From NCBI GenBank assembly GCA_934277845.1, contig CAKQVV010000027.1:1-16390 (forward strand): 16,390 nt of DNA, given 5' to 3'. The stretch comes from an uncultured Clostridia bacterium (GTDB lineage: Bacteria; Bacillota; Clostridia; Christensenellales; Pumilibacteraceae). Shown here in pieces: positions 1 to 5,901 of this stretch. The notes beneath the pieces were generated by a model. The model had not been told where the DNA came from and made no database searches. It saw only the letters and a list, made by a program, of their open reading frames with translations. Position 1 is the stretch's first letter. The number at the start of each line of letters is the position of its first letter. The position numbers were made by a program, and so were the translations under genes.

Positions 1-332
1 TAAGCGTTACGCTGTCGTTTTTTACTTCCACTCCCGCAACGGCAGTGATAGTAAACCCGTCGAGCGGATCGCTTTCGTCCTTATCGGGCACTACGGTCAG
101 CGTAATCTCGTACTTACCTTCGTTGCCGCCCGGAGTTTTTAAGTCGAAAACGAGTTTAGTTGCGGTGACCGTAATTTTCGCAGTTACTCCGTTCGTAAGC
201 GTGCATTGACAATTCTCTTCGGGTGACGCAACGAGCGCGTCGTACTGCGATTGCGTAAGCGTTACGCTGTCGTTTTTTACTTCCACTCCCGCAACGGCAG
301 TGATAGTAAACCCGTCGAGCGGATCGCTTTCG
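1..332. repeat. Direct repeat, period 255 bp (copies 1-77 and 256-332)
   Basis: Bases 1-77 are identical to bases 256-332. The copies diverge at base 78 (t) versus 333 (c), and on the other side the comparison ends at the window edge, so the true repeat may be longer. The 255-bp offset equals 85 codons and keeps the reading frame of the lipoprotein gene, so this is a protein-domain repeat and not a mobile element. More copies probably lie beyond base 1. Confidence 0.9.
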
Positions 333-403
333 CTCGGCGTTCCGCAAGAGCACAGACAAAGCGATAAAACGACGAAAAGCATAAAAAATGATATTTTTTT
401 CAT
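1..403 (-). CDS. Repeat-containing lipoprotein, N-terminal part (runs off the left edge)
   Basis: The minus strand is open from an ATG at 403-401 to the window edge (134 codons, no stop). The start follows an AAGGAGAG ribosome site. The protein begins with a Lys-Lys pair, a hydrophobic stretch (about residues 4-17) and a lipobox-like LCSC, so Cys20 is the likely lipidated residue after signal peptidase II cleavage. The mature part is a beta-rich, Thr/Val-rich segment of a type common in Clostridia surface proteins. The sequence starting at Glu25 (ESDPLDGFTITAVAG) starts again at Glu110, a repeat period of 85 residues. The two copies are identical at DNA level for as far as the window shows, which suggests recent duplication. 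It is divergent from the AraC-family gene at 539 and shares a promoter region with it. The domain family and ligand are unknown to me. The reading frame and lipoprotein call are firm; the function is open. Confidence 0.85.
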   Translation of the reverse strand, partial: MKKISFFMLFVVLSLCLCSCGTPSESDPLDGFTITAVAGVEVKNDSVTLTQSQYDALVASPEENCQCTLTNGVTAKITVTATKLVFDLKTPGGNEGKYEITLTVVPDKDESDPLDGFTITAVAGVEVKNDSVTL

Positions 404-431
404 TTTTCTCTCCTTAAATTTCGTTTTGTTG

Positions 432-473
432 TTGACATAATTCAATATATCTAATATACTCGAATTATATCAA
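432..473. promoter_or_regulatory. Overlapping divergent promoters on a dyad
   Basis: Plus strand, toward the AraC gene: TTGACA (432-437), a 17-bp spacer, then TATACT (455-460). Minus strand, toward the lipoprotein: TTGATA (468-473 read in reverse), an 18-bp spacer, then TATATT (444-449 read in reverse). The outer arms 432-443 and 462-473 are a 12-bp inverted repeat with one mismatch, so each arm carries one -35 box and the -10 boxes are interleaved. Polymerase could hold only one orientation at a time. The plus promoter is near consensus; the minus one is somewhat weaker. Confidence 0.7.
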
Positions 474-538
474 ATTCCGCTTTGCGTTTCAATACATAAA
501 ATTGCAAACTTAAACACAATTACAGGTAATAGAAGAAA

Positions 539-1375
539 ATGAACACGACCAAAAGAACGGTAGAACTGCTTTCCGGCACTACGCTGGCAATACGCCCGGA
601 CGATTATTATCGCCACCCGCTATTATATAACGTCGTGCAATCGGGGTACGTTGTCGGCGGCTTAAAACACTCCGTTTCAAGAGCGGGATACAACTCTTAC
701 GGGCTGTACGGTGTGGTTAAAGGCGAAGTGGTCTTAAAAACCAAAAACAAAACGTATAAAGCGCACGCCGGCGACACGCTGTTTTTCTCGCAAGAAGACG
801 CGCACACCGTCGTAAACGGCGGCGACATACCTTACGAAGCGTATTTCGTGTACTTGTACGGGCCCGAAGTCAAGGAATTTTACGACAGTTTTCAGTCGAA
901 GTTCGGCTGCGTAACGACCGGTTTTATTGCTCCGTCGCTTGAAACTGCCGTACAGCAAATTACGACTATGATACGATCGGGCAACGAAAATAAGTATCTC
1001 ATTTCTTCGCTTCTTTACAACCTGTTGACCGAGCTTTTGCAAAAATGCGACGTCGGCGACGGTCGCGACGGCATTACGGACGCGATTAAATACTTAATGG
1101 AACATTACAAAGAAAAAATCACACTCGACACGCTCTCTTCGATGGCGTATACGGACAAGTTTTATTTTATAAGGCAGTTCCATTCTCTCACGGGATTCAC
1201 TCCGAAGGAATATCAGAACGAACTGCGCCTGAACGAAGCGTTGAGTTTGCTGAAAAATACCGACTTGTCGGTCACCGCAATAGCAAAAGAGGTCGGCTTT
1301 TCCGACGCAAGAGGACTTATTGCGCTGGTTAAAAGCAAAAAAGGCTGCTCACCGTCGCAACTGAGAAAAAAATAA
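539..1375 (+). CDS. AraC-family transcriptional regulator with cupin-like N-terminal domain
   Basis: A 278-residue protein with the two-part layout of AraC/XylS regulators. Residues about 50-105 look like the cupin-type ligand-binding fold (a beta-rich stretch with the pattern HAGDTLFFSQEDAHT). Residues about 180-278 form the DNA-binding domain, with a first helix-turn-helix near 196-218 and a second near 244-268, the latter starting SVTAIAKEVGFSD. The second recognition helix is atypical: the usual aromatic-rich 'syFsrvFKk' stretch is replaced by ARGLIALVKSKKG, though Ser-Pro-Ser and the terminal Arg are kept. The ATG at 539 has only a weak purine-rich ribosome site (GAAGAAA). The gene is divergent from the repeat lipoprotein, which is therefore the likeliest target besides itself. 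The ligand cannot be read from the sequence. Confidence 0.88.
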   Translation: MNTTKRTVELLSGTTLAIRPDDYYRHPLLYNVVQSGYVVGGLKHSVSRAGYNSYGLYGVVKGEVVLKTKNKTYKAHAGDTLFFSQEDAHTVVNGGDIPYEAYFVYLYGPEVKEFYDSFQSKFGCVTTGFIAPSLETAVQQITTMIRSGNENKYLISSLLYNLLTELLQKCDVGDGRDGITDAIKYLMEHYKEKITLDTLSSMAYTDKFYFIRQFHSLTGFTPKEYQNELRLNEALSLLKNTDLSVTAIAKEVGFSDARGLIALVKSKKGCSPSQLRKK

Positions 1376-1660
1376 ATACAAAAATATTATATATTTGAAT
1401 CGCTTTTACGTTTATATCGGCTTAGTAAGGTTAAACTACACTTAGTGCGACCTGCTGTTAGCCGAGCGAGGCGGAGAAAATTCTCGGAATTCTACTTTCA
1501 ACTTTAACTTACTAAATACACGCAACGTCCTTACCTGCCCGCGGTGGCTCGCCGCCGAACGCCACGAGTCGCAGGCTCGCCGAGCGTAGTATTACGAATA
1601 CGAGAACGCCGGTTCTCGTTCGGTTGCGGCAGGTCGCAGGTTTCAACCCGCCGCAGGCGC
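1376..1660. other. Gene-free region with multiple stem-loops
   Basis: I see no credible gene here. An imperfect inverted repeat (1422-1436 with 1501-1515; TTAGTAAG then TTAAA, one extra base on the left) encloses a smaller CCGAG/CTCGG hairpin (1462-1466 with 1483-1487). From about 1535 the base composition becomes GC-rich with a string of hairpins: GCGG/CCGC (1541-1544/1552-1555), GTATT/AATAC (1589-1593/1597-1601), an 8-bp ACGAGAAC stem with GCCG loop (1600-1619) and TGCGGC/GCCGCA (1625-1630/1650-1655). It lies beyond the tRNA terminator and beyond the end of the AraC gene. It could be a REP-like or small mobile palindromic element or a 3' structure; I cannot name a family. Confidence 0.5.
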
Positions 1661-1698
1661 AAAAGGAAAGCCCCTCTTGATAGAGGGGCTTTCCTTTT
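1661..1698 (-). terminator. Intrinsic terminator after tRNA-Thr (and dnaN)
   Basis: A perfect 16-bp inverted repeat (1661-1676 with 1683-1698) with a 6-base loop. The core stem is AAAGCCCCTC/GAGGGGCTTT, with an A-run on one side and CCTTTT on the other, so it could work in both directions. On the minus strand it starts at the last base of the encoded CCA of the tRNA, so it ends the tRNA transcript almost at the mature 3' end. Confidence 0.9.
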
Positions 1699-1773
1699 GG
1701 AGCTACTGGCCGGACTTGAACCGGCGACCTGCTGATTACGAATCAGCTGCTCTACCAACTGAGCCACAGTAGC
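1698..1773 (-). tRNA. tRNA-Thr (anticodon CGU)
   Basis: The minus strand folds as a full cloverleaf: 7-bp acceptor stem GCTACTG/CAGTAGC, D-arm with AGTTGGTA, anticodon arm GCTGA-TTCGTAA-TCAGC, and T-arm GCCGG-TTCAAGT-CCGGC. The loop TTCGTAA puts CGU at positions 34-36, which reads ACG, so it is a threonine tRNA. The first two acceptor pairs (G1-C72, C2-G71) and G35/U36 agree with known threonine identity. The discriminator is U and the CCA end is encoded (1698-1700). It lies 42 bp downstream of dnaN on the same strand with no promoter that I can recognise between them. Confidence 0.97.
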
Positions 1774-1815
1774 ATAACGTTCCGCGAACAAATAGTCGCG
1801 AAACGGTTTATTAAC

Positions 1816-2922
1816 TTAGTTTTGCATTCTCACGGGCAGGATCAGGTACATGAAGTCCTCGAGCGCACCGGTCGGCACGATAATGCAGGGCGATACGGCG
1901 TCGGTGAACTTGATCATGATACTGTCGCTGTCGATATAGCGCAGGATCTCGGTGAAGTAACGCGCGTTGAACGCAATCGAGAGATCCTTGCCGTCGAGTT
2001 TGATAAAAATCTTCTCGGTGATATTGCCGATGTCGCTGTTGGACGAAAGCTGCATCACGTTTTCTTTGAGATCGAACCGTACAAGGTTGCTCTTGTCCGA
2101 GCGCGACAACAGGATCGCACGCTCCAAAGCGGCTTCGAACTGCTCTTTCGGCAGCGTCGCCATGGTCTCGAAGTACGCCGGGATAATCTGTTTGTAGTTG
2201 ATGAAATCGATGTCCAGAAGGCGCGTCGTAACCTTGGTGTGACCGAGGTCGACCGACATATAATTCTTCTGAATACAGATTTCGACGGGATCGGACGAGT
2301 CCTCGATAAGTCTCGAGATCTCAGTCAGGCATCTCGCGGGAACAAGCGCGTGCATCATCGCCGAAGTCTTTTCGATCGGCTTGACGCATTTGGCAAGGCG
2401 ATAACCGTCCAGCGCGACTCCCGTCAGCGTCACCTCGTCGATTTCGAGCAGCACGCCTTTCAGCATCGGGCGGGCATCGTCGGTAGCGACGGAAAACGCG
2501 ACTTTGTTTACGAGATCGCGGAATTCGCTCTTGACGATAACGAATTTCTGCGCGTCGGCGAGTTCCTTGATCTCCGGATAATCGTCGGCGGGCAAGCATT
2601 GCAGTTCGCCTTCGGAATCGGTGTACTTGATTTTAAGCCTGCCGGTTTCGCCCAAAGTGAGTTCGATCTGCTCCTGCGTGAGTTTCTTGACAAACTCGGC
2701 GAAAAACCTGCCGGGAACGACGGTTTCGCCCTCGATCTTGACGTCGGCAACGATGATCTTTTCGATAGCGAGTTCGAGGTCGGTGGCGGTGAGCCTGAGC
2801 GTACCGTTTTCCGCTTTGAGTTTGATTCCTTCGAGGATCGGATTGGTCGTGCGCGTGGAAACGGCTTTGAAAACTTTGCCTACCGCGTCCGATAGATCGC
2901 TTCCGTTACAAATAAGTTTCAT
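1816..2922 (-). CDS. dnaN: DNA polymerase III subunit beta (sliding clamp)
   Basis: A 368-residue protein matching the bacterial beta clamp in length and layout: three similar domains (about 1-125, 126-245, 246-368) that form half of the dimeric ring holding the replicative polymerase on DNA. Recognisable stretches are the N-terminal NPILEGIKLKA and TATDLELAIEK, the VVPGRFFAEFVKKL segment, CLPADDYPEI, DDARPMLKGVLLEI with TGVALDGYRLA, and the C-terminal LILPVRMQN, which corresponds to the usual ending around 'MPMR'. I place the start at the ATG at 2922-2920, seven bases after GGGAGG. The alternative TTG at 2940 would sit upstream of the ribosome site. A consensus promoter lies upstream and tRNA-Thr follows 42 bp after the stop. 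Unusually, dnaA and recF are not adjacent here. Confidence 0.97.
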   Translation of the reverse strand: MKLICNGSDLSDAVGKVFKAVSTRTTNPILEGIKLKAENGTLRLTATDLELAIEKIIVADVKIEGETVVPGRFFAEFVKKLTQEQIELTLGETGRLKIKYTDSEGELQCLPADDYPEIKELADAQKFVIVKSEFRDLVNKVAFSVATDDARPMLKGVLLEIDEVTLTGVALDGYRLAKCVKPIEKTSAMMHALVPARCLTEISRLIEDSSDPVEICIQKNYMSVDLGHTKVTTRLLDIDFINYKQIIPAYFETMATLPKEQFEAALERAILLSRSDKSNLVRFDLKENVMQLSSNSDIGNITEKIFIKLDGKDLSIAFNARYFTEILRYIDSDSIMIKFTDAVSPCIIVPTGALEDFMYLILPVRMQN

Positions 2923-2996
2923 AGCGTCGCCTCCCGTCAAACCTATGACCGCAGGCGTCGCAAACGCAAATTTTGCCCGCCGCAGTCAACTATTAG

Positions 2997-3025
2997 ATTA
3001 TATATCAATCCCGACCGCTTGTCAA
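2997..3025 (-). promoter_or_regulatory. Sigma-A promoter of dnaN
   Basis: Read on the minus strand: a perfect TTGACA (3025-3020), a 17-bp spacer and a perfect TATAAT (3002-2997). Initiation is expected near 2990, giving a leader of about 70 nt to the dnaN ATG at 2922. An all-consensus promoter fits an essential, constitutive gene. Confidence 0.9.
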
Positions 3026-3324
3026 CCTTTTTCCCGTCATTTGCCCTGCTAAAATTCCGCGGATTTTGTCCGGCCCGCGGGATAACTCTTTTTATAAACT
3101 TAAAAATTACCGTCTGCTCGCCCGTTTATCCCAAAACCGACGGCAGAGGAACGATTTTTATTTCACTAAAATGCTCCGCCCGGTTTACGCGTCGCTTCAC
3201 GGCAAATTGTTTCAAGATTATTACAACTTTGAAATACGCCGATCCATGTTGTAACTCCGATCGGCATGATTGCGCCGATAGGGCCGAAAATAATCGCCGT
3301 TTTTCTTTACCTCGTCATATAAAT
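3026..3324. other. Gene-free spacer between the rhamnosidase operon and dnaN
   Basis: About 300 bp with no convincing coding sequence. It would form the 3' untranslated region of the GH78 transcript (minus strand). It holds two mutually exclusive hairpins: GCCGATC/GATCGGC (3238-3244/3259-3265) and TTACAAC/GTTGTAA (3221-3227/3248-3254). A possible terminator is at 3051-3080. Short open frames on the plus strand need TTG starts and lack ribosome sites. Confidence 0.55.
3051..3080 (-). terminator. Possible intrinsic terminator of the glycosidase operon
   Basis: On the minus strand a CCGCGG/CCGCGG stem (3080-3075 with 3062-3057, 12-base loop) is followed directly by AATTTT (3056-3051). The stem is short but all GC, the U-tract short. 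Its position just before the dnaN promoter (-35 at 3025) would insulate dnaN from the operon, though it sits about 245 bp past the GH78 stop. Confidence 0.4.
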
Positions 3325-5886
3325 TCATTCTCTTTCCGTAAATTCGTATTCGCCTGCGGTAAGAGTTTTTTCGCCGCTCGGCAGAATAACTTTTGCCGTC
3401 GCGTTGGCGGGAATTACGATTTTATACGTCGCTTTGCCGTTTTCTCTTTCCCAGCCGCAGGAAACTTTGCCGTAAACGCTTTGGTATTCGCACTTGGCAA
3501 AAGTAAACTTTCCGCCGACTTTCGGCGCGATAGTAAACTCATTTTCGCCCATAACTTTTGCTCCGCACATATCGCCGAACAGCCACTCGCAAACCGCGCC
3601 TTTCGAATAGTGGTCGAGCGAGGCGATTCCGCCCTGCGCCTGCGTACCTTCCCAACTTTCCCAGATGGTGTTGGCGTTCATTTTAGGCATAAACAGCCAC
3701 CCGGGCATCTGCTCGTTTTCGAGAAGTTTATACGCGTATTCCGCGTCGATTTTTTCAAGAACATACAAAATAAACGGCGTGGACAAAAATCCCGTGCCGA
3801 GCCGCCAGCCGTAATTGTCAAGCGCGGCTATAAGGCGTTTTTCGGCAAATTTCGATTGCTCTTCATTTAACAAATTCATATACAGCGGACGAACGAGTTT
3901 TGCCTGTCTGTCCGTGTCGAGCGAAAACTTGGGACACTCTATAAGTTTGCCATAGCCGATTTTGGCCTTTCGGGCGTAATCGGAAAACCGCTTTTTATCG
4001 TCCGTTTCCCCTAAAACTTCGGCTATTTCCGCCATTGTTTCGAGCATATAAACGATATACGCCGTCGTTTCTTCGGGGTGCGGACAGGCAAAATCCTTGA
4101 AACCCGTGATGTGCACTTCGGTAGGCTCTGCCCATTCCCCGTAGGACTGACCGTAATTCGATATATATTTTTTATACTTTCTGTCGATACCCGTTTTAAC
4201 GGCGGTCGGATACCGCTTGCCGAGCGTTTTGATCTTGAAATCGGCGTATTTTTTCATTGCGGCGTAACTGCTTTCGAGTATTTTTTTATCGCCGTAACGC
4301 TTGTAAATGCGGTACGGGATCAGAACGCCCGCGTCCGACCAACCCGCCGAACCGTCCATAAAATCCATGTAGAAATCGATCCCGCCCTTGGGAGTAATCT
4401 GACGGAATTTCCCGTTTTTCCGCTGCCCGTCTATCATATCGGAAACGTATTTTCTCGCAAACGGCGCATAGTTAAAAAGATATGCAGCCGTATCGCAGAA
4501 AATCTGTGCGTCGCCCGTCCAGCCGTGGCGTTCGCGCGTGGGGCAATCGGTAGGTACGTCGGCGTGATTGTTCTTCGCCGACCAGCGCGTCGCTTCCACG
4601 AGTTTATTCAAAAGTTCGTTGCTGCTGTCAAAAGCAAGCGTTTCTTCCATATCCGAACAAACGGATACCGCCGTGAACTCTTCTTTTCCCCATTCGACGT
4701 CCGTTTCGATTAAAACGTATTGAAATCCGAAAATCGCAAATTTTGTTTTATATTCGTTCAAGCCGTCTTTGCAAAAATATTCTATCTGTTGCAGCGGCGT
4801 AACTTTGGTGCGTTTTTTGTTGGCGCACTGAAAATTTTTTTGCGTAAATTCACCGTTTTTATCGAACATTTCGCCGAAGCGGAGTTTGATTTTTTGTCCT
4901 TTCTTAGCCGTTACGGCAAACGAAATATATCCCGCGATATTCTGCCCGAAATCGAGAACTTTTGCGCCTTTCGGCGTAGTAATAACGTTTTTAACGGAAA
5001 ATCTTTCGTGTTCGGTAACGGGAACATTGTTCGACGAAACGGGTACAACGTCGCATTTCGTTTCCTTTGCAAACCCGTTATACGATGGCTTACGCCACGC
5101 TTCGACTATCTCGCCGTCCTTATTGTCGGCAAAACGGATTTTGCCGTCGTCCGACCACAACCACGTCTTATCCGTGCCGATAATCGTTACTTTGCCCGCT
5201 TTGTCGGTTATTTCGAGTTGCGCGTATAGTTTGGTTTGCGTTCCGTATTGATTTTTCAGCCCCCACGCGCCGCAACTTCCGCGATACCAGCCGTCTGCAA
5301 GTTCGACGGTAATTTCGTTGCCGCCGCTTGCAATCAGTCCGGTAACGTCGTAAGTCTGCAACTGAATACGTTTTGTGTAATCGGTATGTCCCGGTGCCAG
5401 CACGAAATTGCCCACTCTCTCGCCGTTGATTTTTGCCTCATAAAGTCCGCAGGCGGTGATATACAACCTTGCCTTGGCAATGTTTTGCGCGCTGAATTGC
5501 TTTTTGAAACAATCGACGGGATAACGTTTTTTCTTGTTTACATGGTAATTCCCGCTTATCCATTTTGCAGTAAAGTCGCTTGCCGACAAAAGCCCCGTTT
5601 CAAAATACGACGTTTCGGAAGGCTCGCCCTCGCGGTCGTTTTCGTCCCACAGCGTAACCGTCCATTCCACGCGTTCGCGAGATTTTAATTTATGCGGATA
5701 TTCCGCACGCATAGACGATGAATTTACTTTGCCGCTGTCCCATACGGGTTTCCCGTCCGATTTCGCAACGATGCGATAAGCGGTTTGCTTTATTCCGCCG
5801 TCGCAGTTCCACATAAGTCGAGGATTTTGCATATCGATCCCCATCGGATTTACAAGATATTCGGTTTTAAGGTTTATCGCTTTCAT
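3325..5886 (-). CDS. Alpha-L-rhamnosidase, glycoside hydrolase family 78
   Basis: An 853-residue protein with no signal peptide, so presumably cytoplasmic. It removes terminal alpha-L-rhamnose from glycosides by the inverting mechanism of GH78. The N-terminal beta domains include ARLYITACGLYEAKINGERVG and the nearby PGHTDYTKR stretch (about 138-172), typical of the bacterial rhamnosidase N domain. The (alpha/alpha)6 barrel spans about 415-765, followed by a beta-sandwich. The family signature DCPTRERHGWTGD lies at 447-459. By its spacing Asp447, Glu452 and Asp459 match Asp567, Glu572 and Asp579 of Bacillus RhaB, which makes Glu452 the likely general acid. The general base is probably a Glu near TIWESWEG (743/746), or less likely Glu767. 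It is the last gene of the GH3-transporter-GH78 operon, 15 bp after the transporter stop, with GGGAG before the ATG at 5886. The natural substrate is inferred only. Confidence 0.93.
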   Translation of the reverse strand: MKAINLKTEYLVNPMGIDMQNPRLMWNCDGGIKQTAYRIVAKSDGKPVWDSGKVNSSSMRAEYPHKLKSRERVEWTVTLWDENDREGEPSETSYFETGLLSASDFTAKWISGNYHVNKKKRYPVDCFKKQFSAQNIAKARLYITACGLYEAKINGERVGNFVLAPGHTDYTKRIQLQTYDVTGLIASGGNEITVELADGWYRGSCGAWGLKNQYGTQTKLYAQLEITDKAGKVTIIGTDKTWLWSDDGKIRFADNKDGEIVEAWRKPSYNGFAKETKCDVVPVSSNNVPVTEHERFSVKNVITTPKGAKVLDFGQNIAGYISFAVTAKKGQKIKLRFGEMFDKNGEFTQKNFQCANKKRTKVTPLQQIEYFCKDGLNEYKTKFAIFGFQYVLIETDVEWGKEEFTAVSVCSDMEETLAFDSSNELLNKLVEATRWSAKNNHADVPTDCPTRERHGWTGDAQIFCDTAAYLFNYAPFARKYVSDMIDGQRKNGKFRQITPKGGIDFYMDFMDGSAGWSDAGVLIPYRIYKRYGDKKILESSYAAMKKYADFKIKTLGKRYPTAVKTGIDRKYKKYISNYGQSYGEWAEPTEVHITGFKDFACPHPEETTAYIVYMLETMAEIAEVLGETDDKKRFSDYARKAKIGYGKLIECPKFSLDTDRQAKLVRPLYMNLLNEEQSKFAEKRLIAALDNYGWRLGTGFLSTPFILYVLEKIDAEYAYKLLENEQMPGWLFMPKMNANTIWESWEGTQAQGGIASLDHYSKGAVCEWLFGDMCGAKVMGENEFTIAPKVGGKFTFAKCEYQSVYGKVSCGWERENGKATYKIVIPANATAKVILPSGEKTLTAGEYEFTERE

Positions 5887-5901
5887 GTTTTTCTCCCTTA
5901 T

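Noticed and set aside
1..332. CRISPR or insertion-sequence interpretation of the repeat at the left edge
   Set aside because: The repeat keeps the reading frame with a period of 85 codons and there is no transposase, terminal inverted repeat or spacer pattern.
1531..1791. Minus-strand open frame of 86 codons containing VAQLVEQLIRNQQVAGSSPA
   Set aside because: This is the well-known false translation of a tRNA gene; the bases are the tRNA-Thr cloverleaf and its terminator.
1822..2895. Plus-strand open frame of 357 codons opposite dnaN
   Set aside because: It is an antisense shadow of a certain gene; the translation is dominated by charged, low-information sequence with no family match that I can see.
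2923..2940. Longer dnaN start at a TTG (six extra codons)
   Set aside because: The ribosome site GGGAGG lies within these codons and is correctly spaced for the ATG at 2922.
1816..3025. A replication origin beside dnaN
   Set aside because: I saw no cluster of TTATCCACA-like DnaA boxes, no dnaA and no AT-rich unwinding region typical of an origin.
3019..3870. Plus-strand open frames starting in the dnaN/GH78 spacer
   Set aside because: They need TTG starts inside or next to the dnaN promoter, lack ribosome sites and run antisense into GH78.
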